Below are positions 10,273-18,760 of a stretch of 64,000 nt of DNA, in pieces. Location: assembly GCA_934778215.1 (NCBI GenBank), contig CAKVOE010000002.1, positions 62,001-126,000 on the forward strand, read 5' to 3'. The position numbers and the translations under genes are program-made. This DNA is from an uncultured Clostridia bacterium (GTDB taxonomy: Bacteria > Bacillota > Clostridia > Christensenellales > UBA1242). The stretch's first letter is position 1. Each line of letters starts with the position of its first letter. The notes beneath the pieces were generated by a model, which was given only the letters and a program-made list of their open reading frames with translations, searched no databases and had not been told where the DNA came from.

Positions 10273-10301
10273 ATAATAACACCTTTGTTTTTATTTGTCA
10301 A
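10273..10301 (-). promoter_or_regulatory. rrs promoter P1 (distal)
   Basis: TTGACA (10296-10301) and TATTAT (10273-10278) are 17 bp apart on the minus strand, 133 bp upstream of P2. A-rich tracts upstream on the coding side could act as an UP element. Tandem promoters are usual for rRNA operons. Confidence 0.9.
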
Positions 10302-10367
10302 CACCTTTTTTAAAATTTTTTAAATTTTTTTAGTTGCTCCAATTTTACCATGCCAATTTGCGTTTAT

Positions 10368-10919
10368 CTAGTCGTCGTAATCCTCATCATCGTCATCATC
10401 GTCTTCGTCATCATCATCTTCTTCTTCGTCTTCTTCATCTTCTTCGTCTTCGTCAATGTCGTCTAAGTTGTCCAAATCTAACTCGTCTTCGTCTTCATCT
10501 ACAAAGGCTCCTGGTTTTACACTGTCTTCCTCTTCGCTCTCGTCATCTTCGTCATCAAACTCATCATCTGCTAAGGTAGAAAGCGGAACCAACTCAACCT
10601 CGTCATCTTCAACATTGGTCGTTTCGTCTTCCCAAGATTCTGGCTTTTCGTCATCTTCGTCATCTGCTGACCTGTCGTCAACTTCGTCTTCGTCATCTTC
10701 ATCTCTTCCCCTTGCGCATTCCTCGCAACACTTTTGGTCTGGGGAAATAAAGTTTTGACCACAAATAGGACAAAGTTCCAATTCATCTTCATCTTCAAAA
10801 TGTTCAAAAGGTTCGCCAGCAAGCTTTAACTCTGCCATACAAACCGGACAATACCTATCGGTGTTTTTAATATAGTTTAATTCGCACCTTGGGCATTTGA
10901 TGTAGGATACTTTTTTCAT
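10368..10919 (-). CDS. Zinc-ribbon protein with an extreme Asp/Glu tail
   Basis: This 183-residue protein is of unknown function. Residues 1-70 hold two short zinc ribbons: CPRC with CPVC, then CPIC with CEEC. Residues about 72-183 are almost wholly D and E with scattered S, V and L, ending in an uninterrupted acidic run. The start is the ATG at 10917-10919, preceded by AAGGAG. The tail recalls the acidic C-terminus of the RNA polymerase delta subunit (RpoE), but the N-terminus is not the delta fold. It lies upstream of the 16S promoters and is transcribed the same way. A nucleic-acid mimic or RNA-polymerase partner is possible; this is speculation. Confidence 0.8.
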   Translation of the reverse strand: MKKVSYIKCPRCELNYIKNTDRYCPVCMAELKLAGEPFEHFEDEDELELCPICGQNFISPDQKCCEECARGRDEDDEDEVDDRSADDEDDEKPESWEDETTNVEDDEVELVPLSTLADDEFDDEDDESEEEDSVKPGAFVDEDEDELDLDNLDDIDEDEEDEEDEEEDDDDEDDDDDDEDYDD

Positions 10920-11205
10920 TAATATGTCTCCTTTGCATAATTTCAAATAAAATTAGGTGGCGTTGAACTAAATATGTACAACACTGCAAACTATTATATA
11001 CAAAAGGAATAAAAATACAACTAATTTTTTATATTTGTTTAACTATTTTTTATGCACCTAAACTACGCACTAAAATACATTGTTTGCAAAGCATAAAATT
11101 AGTTCTATATTATATATTATATTTTTCATATTAATAAGTTTCCAATTTTTTGTATCTAAACACAGTTTTTAAAAAAATAATCAATTTTTGTATGCAACTT
11201 CTAGC
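10920..11205. other. AT-rich intergenic DNA
   Basis: No gene, tRNA or strong hairpin is visible between the acidic zinc-ribbon gene and the spo0A terminator. The sequence is very AT-rich with poly-A/T tracts; I could not fix a promoter. Confidence 0.5.
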
Positions 11206-11259
11206 AAAAAAAGAGTATTAATTTTGTTATATATTCATAACAATTTTAACACTCTTTTA
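11206..11259 (-). terminator. Terminator after spo0A
   Basis: A long imperfect stem (aaaagagt with actctttt, nested ttgttat / ataacaa) ends in a run of seven T on the minus strand, just after the spo0A stop. Confidence 0.75.
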
Positions 11260-11277
11260 GGAGAAATTTTGGTTTTT

Positions 11278-12021
11278 TTAGTTTTGCCCTTCTAAAAGCA
11301 TTTTATCTGCAACAAGAGCAATAAATTCGCCGTTGGTCGGTTTTTCGTTGGTGTCATACACCTTTAAACCAAAAACATCATTAATGTTTTCTATTTTTCC
11401 TTTATTCCACGCAACTTCTATGGCGTGGCGAATAGCACGCTCCACTTTGCTAGCACTGGTAGAATAAATACTTGCAATAGATGGGTATAATTTTTTTGTT
11501 ATGTTATTAATAATTAGTGGGTCACTTATGGTTAGTTTTATTGCTTCTCTTAAAAACTGATAGCCTTTAATGTGCGCAGGAATCCCCACCGTAATAAATA
11601 TGTTTGTAATTTTTTCTTCAATACGCTTTTCTACCGGCACAACCTCTCGCTCCCCTGTGCTAAACATCTCAATAATTCTTCTTGCAACAACCGAAGTTTC
11701 TACCGGCTTAATCATATAATAATCAAAACCCATTCTTATTGCTTTGTTTACATAAAAGGGCGTATTTAAGGCACTAACTGCAATAACCTTTGTTTTAGGA
11801 CTTTCGTTTTTAATTTTGGTAAACAATTCAAACCCGTCTTGAAGTGGCAACAAAATATCCAAAATTACAACATCTGGCTCATACTGAGAAAGTTTCATTA
11901 GTGCATTTTCGCCGTCTACCGAGCAACCTACAACGCTCATATTTTCAATGTCGGCAAACTCCTTGGTGTATTTTTGACACTCTTCTTCTGTTTCAATTAA
12001 CATAATTTTTATTGGATTCAT
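11278..12021 (-). CDS. spo0A: Sporulation master regulator Spo0A
   Basis: This 247-residue protein has an N-terminal receiver domain and the Spo0A-specific DNA-binding domain. The C-terminal domain is diagnostic: GIPAHIKGYQFLREAI, LYPSIA, SKVERAIRHAIEVAW and PTNGEFIALVADK are the conserved recognition region. In the receiver the phosphoacceptor is D55 (VVILDILLP), with S83 and K105 in the expected places. The usual acidic pair of strand 1 (DD) is E10-T11 here, so one Mg2+-binding acid is lost. It is monocistronic with its own terminator; no SpoIVB neighbour is seen. Phosphorylated Spo0A would be expected to activate the spoIIA operon at 20.3 kb. Confidence 0.95.
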   Translation of the reverse strand: MNPIKIMLIETEEECQKYTKEFADIENMSVVGCSVDGENALMKLSQYEPDVVILDILLPLQDGFELFTKIKNESPKTKVIAVSALNTPFYVNKAIRMGFDYYMIKPVETSVVARRIIEMFSTGEREVVPVEKRIEEKITNIFITVGIPAHIKGYQFLREAIKLTISDPLIINNITKKLYPSIASIYSTSASKVERAIRHAIEVAWNKGKIENINDVFGLKVYDTNEKPTNGEFIALVADKMLLEGQN

Positions 12022-12192
12022 TTTTCATCTCCTCTTGTTTTTTTAACTATTTTAGCATAATTTTCGCAAATGATGACGAAAGAAAATTGTATATTTTTGT
12101 ATACTTTGGTTTTAATATCCATTATTAAAGCCTAATTAAAAATGATATAGCCAAACAAATCACAAGTTGTCTGATTATTAATAATAATGCAT

Positions 12193-12228
12193 AAAAAAAC
12201 TCCACAACATAATTATTGTGAAGTTTTT
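12193..12228 (-). terminator. Terminator after the GNAT gene
   Basis: A stem of aaaacttcacaa with its complement and a T7 tail on the minus strand lies 20 bp beyond the 12249 stop codon. Confidence 0.85.
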
Positions 12229-12248
12229 GTTATTTATTCATAACTATT

Positions 12249-13379
12249 TTACTTTTTTGACAAAGTTTTTAGATAGCAAACCTTACGCCTTACAACCTCT
12301 CGCTCAAACATATCCAAAACAGCAAGTGCTGGGTAATTATCTTCTAACTGGCACCCCGTATCGCAAGAAATTATACCATTTTTAATTATTCGGGTTAGCA
12401 TATTTCTAATTATAATGGCGGTTACGCCCATTTTTTGGTATTTTGGTCTAACGCCAACAAGTGCAAGTTCCAAATATTTTGGGTGCTTTATATCATGCAA
12501 AACTCTAAATACACCAAATGGTAACAGCCTTCCCTTGCTCTTATTCATTGCCCGTGCAAGCGATGCGTAGCCAATGCCAAAACCAGCAATTTTTTCATCT
12601 TTATCAAAAATGATGCTTACATAATCTTTGTCTACCACAAACTTAAACAAGTCTATTGTTTGTTTTACCAACTGCTCATTAAAAGGCATTGTTCCATAAA
12701 GCGGAGCAAAGGCTTCATCTAGCACTTCAAACAATTCTTTGCCATAATTATCTACAATTTCTTTAACGCTTTTAAATTGCTTTTCATGAAAACCGTATCT
12801 ATCTTCTACTACTTTTGCCATACGGTCAACCTTTTCGTCCATGGCTTTTGGAACGCCTATTCGCCACTCCACCCACTTTGCGTCAGGAATATAACCGTTG
12901 TCTAAAACATGTTGCTCATAATATTCAGCATTCCATGAGCCTTGGTAGGTACCAATTGTGTCAAAGCCATAGGTCATAAGACCCTCCCTTTCGAGGTCGT
13001 TAAACCCAAGCGGACCATGAATGTCTTCCATACCCTTAGAAATCGCCCAATTTTCTACCGCATTAAACAAGGCTTTTGCAACATCTTTGCTGTCTATAAG
13101 GTCAAAACGAGAAAACCTTGCTCTTTTTGCATTGTTTTTTTCATTATACAATTTGCAAATAAGTCCCGCAATTCTGCCAACCACCCTGCCATTTTCAAAC
13201 GCCAAAAAGTAAACGGCATCGGTATCATGAAAAGATGCGTTTTTTTTGGGATTAGTTAAATTTAACTCGTCAATTTCCATTGGTGGAACATAATATTTGT
13301 TACCCTTGTATAGCTGGGTGGGAAATTTTACAAACTTTTTAAAATCTTTTTTTGTTTTTACTTCACGAACTTCAATCAT
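12249..13379 (-). CDS. GNAT-family N-acetyltransferase, YghO-like
   Basis: This 376-residue protein resembles the long GNAT-type family (YghO-like) found in many anaerobes. Visible blocks are the N-terminal PTQLYKGNKYYVPPM, DIHGPLGFNDLEREGLMTYGF in the middle, and a C-terminal acetyl-CoA-binding stretch (LALVGVRPKYQKMGVTAIIIRNM), whose last part matches GNAT motif A. The substrate is unknown. It is transcribed divergently from the SpoVB-like gene and has its own terminator. Confidence 0.75.
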   Translation of the reverse strand: MIEVREVKTKKDFKKFVKFPTQLYKGNKYYVPPMEIDELNLTNPKKNASFHDTDAVYFLAFENGRVVGRIAGLICKLYNEKNNAKRARFSRFDLIDSKDVAKALFNAVENWAISKGMEDIHGPLGFNDLEREGLMTYGFDTIGTYQGSWNAEYYEQHVLDNGYIPDAKWVEWRIGVPKAMDEKVDRMAKVVEDRYGFHEKQFKSVKEIVDNYGKELFEVLDEAFAPLYGTMPFNEQLVKQTIDLFKFVVDKDYVSIIFDKDEKIAGFGIGYASLARAMNKSKGRLLPFGVFRVLHDIKHPKYLELALVGVRPKYQKMGVTAIIIRNMLTRIIKNGIISCDTGCQLEDNYPALAVLDMFEREVVRRKVCYLKTLSKK

Positions 13380-13472
13380 TTTTCACTCCTACATAGTTAA
13401 ATTGTAAACCTTTTGCACCAACTTTGCAACCATTTGACTCATAATGAATATTTTTTTCTAATAAAATTAATT

Positions 13473-14939
13473 ATGAAAAGAATATTTAAAGCCGTGCTAA
13501 TAACAACTATGCTCGGTGTTTTAACAAAACTTTTAAGTTTTTTGTTAAAAATTTATATATCACGAAAAATAGGCGCCACCGCTATTGGCTTTTACCAAAT
13601 TTCACTTTCGGCGTTCTTTTTGCTTTGTTCGCTTGTAACTTCGGGGTTACCGCTAATTATCTCTCGGCGGGTTGCAAAAGACTTTCATTCCGAAGCCAAA
13701 ACCGTAGGTGCAGGGCTAATTATATCGCTTAGTGTAACAACTTTGGTAGTGATTTTTGTTTTGTGTTTTCCCCGCCTATTTTCAAGCCTTTGGGGACAAA
13801 CCCAATCTCTTAACTGTTTGTACATATTACTCCCTGCCGTGCTTTTTACTGCTATATATGTGCCAATTAGAGGCAGTTTGTGGGGCAAACGCCATTTCTT
13901 TGAACTTGGTATGGTAGAACTTATTGAGCAGATTGCAAAATTGCTTCTTTGCGTAATATTGTTTAATATTTTGCTATATGCAAACGGCGAATCTCTAACC
14001 GCACTAATATATACCATTGCCTGCATAATAAGCACCATAATTGCCCTAATTTTTTATTTTAAGGGTGGCGGAAAAATTAAACCTAACGCCGGGCTTATAA
14101 AACCAATACTAAAAGAGAGTATTCCTATTGCAGTTGTAAGAATAGGCACAAGTATGGTTGCCATGTTAATTTCGGTAATAATGCCCGCAATGTTAACACG
14201 CTTTGGAAGCACTCTAAATGATGCCGTTGCAGAATTTGGTGTTGCTGTTGGAATGACCTTTCCACTGTTGTCTATTCCCGGTATTATAATAGGCTCCATC
14301 GCAGTGGCTCTTCTTCCCGAAATTTCTAGCGGAAACGCTGACGAAGTGAAAAGACAAATAAACAGTTCCCTGTCTTACTCTATTATGGTTTCGCTGATAC
14401 TCTTTCCTATCTTTTTTATTTTGGGCGACAAAATTGGCATCTGGCTATACGGAAACGCACTTTCGGGCAAACTACTTTCGGTTGGCAGTTTTTTGCTGTT
14501 GCCATTAGGAGTTTCACAAATTACTTCTAGCATACTAAACGCACTAGGAAAGGAGCGACACGGTCTTTTAATTCAATCTATTGGTGCCATAATTTTGATA
14601 ATTTCTATTATAGTTTTGCCGAAATATTGTGGCATATATTCCCTACTTTATGGCTTTTTTGCAATGAATGTAGTTACCTGCATACTAAACTTGCTGGTAA
14701 TAAAAAATTACCTTTGTTACAAACCGCTATCTATTTTAATAAAAAACCTAATAATGTGCATTCCTGCCTGTTTGTTTGCACTGTTTGTAAACGGGATTTG
14801 CACCAGCACAACTATGAGCAACCTACTCTCTATAATCGCCTCATCAAGCGTTTCAGTAGGCTCGCTTATAATAATGCTAATTACCTTTAATATGGTTGAC
14901 TTAAATCAATTTTTGCCACAAAAACTAAAACATAAATAA
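13473..14939 (+). CDS. spoVB: SpoVB/MurJ-type polysaccharide or lipid flippase
   Basis: This 488-residue polytopic protein of the MOP flippase superfamily has about 14 hydrophobic segments. The opening (TMLGVLTKLLSFLLKIYISRKIGATAIGFYQI) and the ISRRVAKD segment follow the SpoVB pattern. SpoVB is needed for spore cortex synthesis and probably moves lipid-linked precursors; relatives serve cell-wall or capsule export, so the exact substrate is uncertain. The ATG at 13473 starts the conserved N-terminus; no good Shine-Dalgarno is visible. It stands alone, divergent from the GNAT gene and convergent with the secreted-protein gene at 15163. Confidence 0.85.
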   Translation: MKRIFKAVLITTMLGVLTKLLSFLLKIYISRKIGATAIGFYQISLSAFFLLCSLVTSGLPLIISRRVAKDFHSEAKTVGAGLIISLSVTTLVVIFVLCFPRLFSSLWGQTQSLNCLYILLPAVLFTAIYVPIRGSLWGKRHFFELGMVELIEQIAKLLLCVILFNILLYANGESLTALIYTIACIISTIIALIFYFKGGGKIKPNAGLIKPILKESIPIAVVRIGTSMVAMLISVIMPAMLTRFGSTLNDAVAEFGVAVGMTFPLLSIPGIIIGSIAVALLPEISSGNADEVKRQINSSLSYSIMVSLILFPIFFILGDKIGIWLYGNALSGKLLSVGSFLLLPLGVSQITSSILNALGKERHGLLIQSIGAIILIISIIVLPKYCGIYSLLYGFFAMNVVTCILNLLVIKNYLCYKPLSILIKNLIMCIPACLFALFVNGICTSTTMSNLLSIIASSSVSVGSLIIMLITFNMVDLNQFLPQKLKHK

Positions 14940-14994
14940 CGCTAAAATTGGCACCACAAAATACAATTGACGATTTACCTCTTTTAACAAACAC

Positions 14995-15030
14995 AAAAAA
15001 GGAACAATGTAAAACTTTTTACATTGCCCC
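14995..15030 (-). terminator. Terminator after the secreted-protein gene
   Basis: A stem ggggcaatgtaaa / ttttacattgttcc (two G-U pairs) is followed by a T6 run on the minus strand, 130 bp past the stop at 15163. Confidence 0.75.
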
Positions 15031-15162
15031 AATTTATTTATAAACAAAATCCCCTTTTGCTTTAATATGGTTGGTATGTTTGCCAAATTTTAATTATTCC
15101 AACTAAAAGTATGTTTTTAACTAAAAAGATTGTACTAATTTGTTTAAGGTATTTTTAATGGT

Positions 15163-15348
15163 TTAACTCACTAGGGACGACCGCAAACCGGCATTATAAA
15201 CACAATTAGCCAGTGTATAACCCGCATTAACGCAGAAAGGACCCACATTAACTCCATTATTTATAGCCCCACCACAAAGCACGCCCAAAAGATACTGCGA
15301 TGTTTGGTTGGTGGTAGAATTGCAATAGTAGTAGTCACAAAGACCTGT
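15163..15348 (-). other. Putative variable-region (CLec-like) segment
   Basis: This covers residues 601-661 of the secreted protein. After the GG pair (residues 626-627) many codons end in T while their first two bases differ (GGT, TAT, GCT, AAT, TGT, GTT, TAT, AAT), the pattern expected if AAT codons had been mutated at their adenines. The last codons (CGG TCG TCC CTA GTG) are unusually GC-rich for this genome and sit where the GC-rich IMH element of DGR variable regions lies. Inference from pattern only. Confidence 0.5.
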
Positions 15349-17148
15349 TGTTCTACCGCCCACACTAGAATTTGCACTTGGTAGACCTATTAGAGCATCT
15401 TTTGGGTTTCCTTGTGTTGCTACATTGGTTACCCCAAGCGTTAAGTACACACCCTCTGCTGTTGGTAAATTGTAACTAAGTTTATTGTATCCCGCATTAT
15501 TTAATGCAGATATTTTGGCCTCGTAAGCATCTGCTCCTGTACCAGAATAACTATCCACTATCCAATTATTTGTTTTGTAATTATAATTTTCGGTGGTTGC
15601 GTATATATTTATTACCGCCTCGCTTTCTCCCCTATTGGGGTCATCAGTGTTATTTAATACAGCCATTCCAAATACCCAAGTAAACATATTTGCCCAAGGG
15701 TCCGCAACCCCCAAGCACATTACCGAAGTATACCCATTAGAACCTACATAGCCATCTAATAGTGCCCTTTTACCACTTGCTATGTGGGTTAAAAATTGCG
15801 TGGTATATAAACCCTCTTTTTCGGTATATCCATTTTTTGTTGTGTTTACATAGTTTACTTTATATCCATAAAGCATACCTGCTTCATTTCCACCATTTGC
15901 ATTGGATACTTCCATACCAATTGTTCCGCCCGACTTCATGCTTTCTAAATAATTTACTACTGAATATGTTCTTGTTTGGCTTGTTCCTGCAAATGTTACC
16001 TTTTTACCATAAGTTATTTCTTTGCCATTTATTGTTGCCGTTAGCGTTTCTTCTTCGCCGGCGTTGTCCGCACTACCATTAGCATTTGTTATTGTGTTAT
16101 ATTTGCTAAAAGAACGACAGTTGCCATTTCCAACCATTTCTTGCGCGTTATTATCTGCATACTTTATTAGGTATAGGTAATTATATACAAAAGCGGTGTA
16201 TCCCTCACCTTGGCAACTTTTTGCACACTTGTATCGTGCAAGGCTGGTTACACTTGCCTCCCACGCCTTGGTAAGGTTTGTGCACCACTGTAGCATATTT
16301 GTTTGCGATGTAATATTAACACTGTTTTCTGTTGAATAGTCGGTTGAGTAAAATTCATTTAGGTAGGCAGATTTGCAGTAAGATAGTGGCATATCATTAT
16401 TTATATAACTTCTTACAATCACTCCATTTTCATTTTGTGCAAGCGTTTTATCTGGGTTATATACCGTTGCGGTAAATGTGGCGGTGTAATATTCTGGCAC
16501 TTCTACCGAACCGGCAAAATCCTTTTCGGATACACTTAGCCATTGGTTGCCGTCTATTATACATCTTCTTATATACATTGTTGGGTAGTATGTATAACAA
16601 TCTACGGTAAAGGTGGTGTCTGTATCTAGCGTTCTGCCACTGGCAAGCATTGTGCCAGCAGAAATTGTTACATCTCTTCCAAACCATTCAAAGTTGTAGG
16701 TTGGGTCACTGAGTTTTCCTATAATTTCGCCCGTTTTTATATCTACATTTACTATATCTATTTTGCCATATACTGGAGTGCTTGCTTTTGTGTAATCGTC
16801 TATGCCGTAAGTTAAACTTGCATTAATTTTGGTTAGGTCGGCGTTACCTTCACTATCTTTATTAGTTAGAGCAGTTTGCAAGGCTTCTGCACTTGTAGTT
16901 TCTATTTTTGTAGCGTTTGCATTTAGTGTAGCGTTATGACCATATTTTGTCCACTTTGGGTCCTCAGAATTTATGGGTTGGTATACACTTAATATGTCGT
17001 CATTGCTTAAAAACGCATCATAAGTTACGGTAGTACTTCCACCCCCTCTAATATTAACAGCACAAATTACTTGCACCGCTTGAACGGAGCAAATTATTAA
17101 GCATACTACCATAAACAAAAACGCTCTAAATCTTTTAAAAAATCTCAT
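15163..17148 (-). CDS. Large secreted protein with a DGR-variable-like C-terminus
   Basis: This 661-residue protein has a signal peptide (basic start, hydrophobic residues 8-27, likely cleavage after about residue 30). It is rich in T, N, S and Y, as are many surface proteins. I do not recognise its first 590 residues. The last 61 residues, starting TGLCDYYYCN and continuing CGGAINNGVNVGPF, then NAG, then NAGLRSSL, follow the C-type-lectin-fold ending of diversity-generating-retroelement targets (GG-x-WNNG-x-NAG-x-F ... NxGxR). No reverse transcriptase lies in this window. It is monocistronic, with a 29-bp hairpin in its leader. An adhesin or phage-type receptor-binding role is inferred. Confidence 0.7.
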   Translation of the reverse strand: MRFFKRFRAFLFMVVCLIICSVQAVQVICAVNIRGGGSTTVTYDAFLSNDDILSVYQPINSEDPKWTKYGHNATLNANATKIETTSAEALQTALTNKDSEGNADLTKINASLTYGIDDYTKASTPVYGKIDIVNVDIKTGEIIGKLSDPTYNFEWFGRDVTISAGTMLASGRTLDTDTTFTVDCYTYYPTMYIRRCIIDGNQWLSVSEKDFAGSVEVPEYYTATFTATVYNPDKTLAQNENGVIVRSYINNDMPLSYCKSAYLNEFYSTDYSTENSVNITSQTNMLQWCTNLTKAWEASVTSLARYKCAKSCQGEGYTAFVYNYLYLIKYADNNAQEMVGNGNCRSFSKYNTITNANGSADNAGEEETLTATINGKEITYGKKVTFAGTSQTRTYSVVNYLESMKSGGTIGMEVSNANGGNEAGMLYGYKVNYVNTTKNGYTEKEGLYTTQFLTHIASGKRALLDGYVGSNGYTSVMCLGVADPWANMFTWVFGMAVLNNTDDPNRGESEAVINIYATTENYNYKTNNWIVDSYSGTGADAYEAKISALNNAGYNKLSYNLPTAEGVYLTLGVTNVATQGNPKDALIGLPSANSSVGGRTTGLCDYYYCNSTTNQTSQYLLGVLCGGAINNGVNVGPFCVNAGYTLANCVYNAGLRSSLVS

Positions 17149-17179
17149 AAGTATATCTCCAAAAAATAGTCCACTTTTT

Positions 17180-17208
17180 AGACCGCCTATTAGTATAATA
17201 GGTGGTCT
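17180..17208. repeat. Inverted repeat, left copy (IR1)
   Basis: This 29-bp sequence begins agaccgcctatta and is the exact reverse complement of 17306-17334. Each copy is itself a near-palindrome able to form a hairpin. It lies in the leader of the secreted-protein gene. Confidence 0.9.
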
Positions 17209-17264
17209 TTTTTGAAAAAAATTCCCTTTAAAGTAGCCAATTTTTGAAATTTGTGTTAAAAAAG

Positions 17265-17293
17265 TTGATATATTTATGCCATTAGAGTAAAAT
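17265..17293 (+). promoter_or_regulatory. Promoter between the inverted repeats
   Basis: TTGATA (17265-17270), a 17-bp spacer and TAAAAT (17288-17293) point toward the YetF-like gene. Transcription would begin just before IR2, whose hairpin plus T-tract could stop most of it. Confidence 0.6.
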
Positions 17294-17305
17294 ATTATTA
17301 GAAAA

Positions 17306-17334
17306 AGACCACCTATTATACTAATAGGCGGTCT
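17306..17334. repeat. Inverted repeat, right copy (IR2)
   Basis: This is the exact inverted copy of IR1, followed on the plus strand by a run of T, so it could also act as a terminator or attenuator in the YetF leader. A partial third copy (aataggcggttttttt) lies at 17441-17456. Confidence 0.9.
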
Positions 17335-17515
17335 TTTTTTTGAGTGTTTTAAAACCGCTCTATCCCTTTAAAATAAAGAGATTTTGATATTTTGGGGCGA
17401 TTTTTATTTTGTTTTTATAAATGACTTTTTTATTGCCCAAAATAGGCGGTTTTTTTACAAAGTTTTTAAGATATTTTTAAATAACTTTTTAAATTTTTTA
17501 CAAACTAAAACTACT

Positions 17516-18235
17516 ATGGTTAATATGTTTGTAAGATCAATAATAATATATCTGTTTGTATTGTTTGCAATACGCTTTATGGGTAAGCGTCAGGTTGGCG
17601 AAATGCAACCCTTTGAGTTTGTTATAACCCTTATAATTGCGGATATTGCTACCATTCCTATGTCAGAAATTTCCGTTCCCATTTTGCACGGAATAGTCCC
17701 AATATTTAGCATAATTATTATGCACTATTTTATTTGTTTGCTTTCTAGAAAAAGTATGAAAGCCCGCTATATAATTAGCGGTAGGTCGGCAATTGTTATA
17801 AACCCATCGGGAATAAATTATGCTGAGTTAAAAGCACTAAATATGAACCTAGACGACCTAATTGAAGCCCTTAGATGCTCTAATGTATATAACCTAGACG
17901 ATGTTGCATACGCAATAATAGAAACGAACGGAAAACTATGTGTAATAAAAAAATCTAGCGTAGAAACACCTACTCGAGAGGACATAAAACTGGTTACCCC
18001 GCCCGCCAGTCTGCCGGTATCAATAATTATGGACGGCAGAATTATGAAAGAAAATGTAACGCTAACCAAACTAACCCAATCACAAATAGACGAGTGTATA
18101 AACAAAACACCGTCAAAAAACTTAAAGGACATTATGATTATGACAATAAATGCAAATGGCGATGTTTATATTCAAGATTACAAAAACGAAGCCCAAAGTT
18201 TTACAATAGACTATAATGGTTCTGGTCTTTGGTAA
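17516..18235 (+). CDS. YetF/DUF421-family membrane protein
   Basis: This 239-residue protein has three N-terminal membrane segments (within residues 5-80) and a cytosolic C-terminal part. The conserved blocks RFMGKRQVGEMQPFEFVITL and GRSAIVINPSGINY are typical of the YetF (DUF421) family. In spore-formers such proteins accompany DUF4363 proteins, as here. Biochemical function is unknown. I took the ATG at 17516 because the conserved region begins there; an ATG three codons later is equally possible. The leader contains the IR2 hairpin. Confidence 0.85.
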   Translation: MVNMFVRSIIIYLFVLFAIRFMGKRQVGEMQPFEFVITLIIADIATIPMSEISVPILHGIVPIFSIIIMHYFICLLSRKSMKARYIISGRSAIVINPSGINYAELKALNMNLDDLIEALRCSNVYNLDDVAYAIIETNGKLCVIKKSSVETPTREDIKLVTPPASLPVSIIMDGRIMKENVTLTKLTQSQIDECINKTPSKNLKDIMIMTINANGDVYIQDYKNEAQSFTIDYNGSGLW

Positions 18236-18298
18236 GGAACCTACAAACAATAGTTTTGTTGTCCTTATATTGTCGTTTTTTATTATAGGAGAAGTGCA

Positions 18299-18694
18299 AT
18301 GATAAAAAAATTAATAGTTATAATAGTTTTCATTATTAGTATTGTTGGACTTGGTTTTTTTGAGTCTAGTTATATACTGTCCTCCTTTGACGAACTTTCG
18401 GGCAAACTAAAAACCATAGAGCAAACCTTGCAACAGTCGCCCGACCACATTGATACCGAAGAAAACATAGACGCCCTAAAAGGACTACATTCACATTGGC
18501 AACAACACACCAAAATACTTAAATTTTTTGTTTGGCATACCGGAATAAAAGATGTAGAAGTTGGGCTAAGCCGAATAACCAGTTACACCGAAATGAATAA
18601 TTTTGAAGAGGCATATACCGAATTAAATAACCTTATAGATTATTGTAATCATTATAGCGAAGACTACCGATTTAGCATTCAAAATATTATATAA
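18299..18694 (+). CDS. DUF4363-family protein
   Basis: This 131-residue protein has one N-terminal membrane anchor (residues 4-24) and an alpha-helical extracytoplasmic domain with W-x-x-H-x-x-I and an F-E-E-A-x-x-E-L-N-x-L segment, the DUF4363 pattern. The gene follows a YetF-family gene by 63 bp with a good GGAGAAG ribosome binding site, the standard pairing in Clostridia and Bacilli. The pair probably works at the membrane; no activity is known. Confidence 0.85.
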   Translation: MIKKLIVIIVFIISIVGLGFFESSYILSSFDELSGKLKTIEQTLQQSPDHIDTEENIDALKGLHSHWQQHTKILKFFVWHTGIKDVEVGLSRITSYTEMNNFEEAYTELNNLIDYCNHYSEDYRFSIQNII

Positions 18695-18700
18695 TACCAA

Positions 18701-18741
18701 TTTTTTGGGCTTTTGCACTATTGCAAAAGCCCTTTTGCATA
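18701..18741. terminator. Bidirectional terminator between DUF4363 and sigF genes
   Basis: A perfect 11-bp stem (gggcttttgca / tgcaaaagccc) is flanked by T-runs on the plus side and A-runs on the other. It serves both convergent units. Confidence 0.9.
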
Positions 18742-18760
18742 CTTTTTGCACTAATAGGTT

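Larger units (their letters stand above)
9901..10367. other. 16S leader and promoter region
   Basis: No protein gene is visible. Apart from P1 and P2, the transcribed leader holds small inverted repeats, such as gttgaaaaattcttcaac near 10023-10041 and gtgaatattattcac near 9983-9998, which may be processing or antitermination structures. Confidence 0.6.
17149..17515. other. Divergent intergenic region with inverted repeats
   Basis: About 370 bp separate the secreted-protein gene (minus) from the YetF-like gene (plus). It contains IR1, a 97-bp unique segment with a plus-strand promoter, IR2, and T-rich DNA before the YetF start. No other gene is seen. Confidence 0.7.

Noticed and set aside
10456..10758. 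Serine-rich plus-strand frame
   Set aside because: It is the complement of the Asp/Glu-rich tail (GAC/GAT/GAA codons read as TCG/TCA/TTC); a compositional shadow.
17180..17334. Insertion-sequence ends around a transposase
   Set aside because: The 97 bp between the repeats hold no coding frame, and no flanking target duplication was seen.
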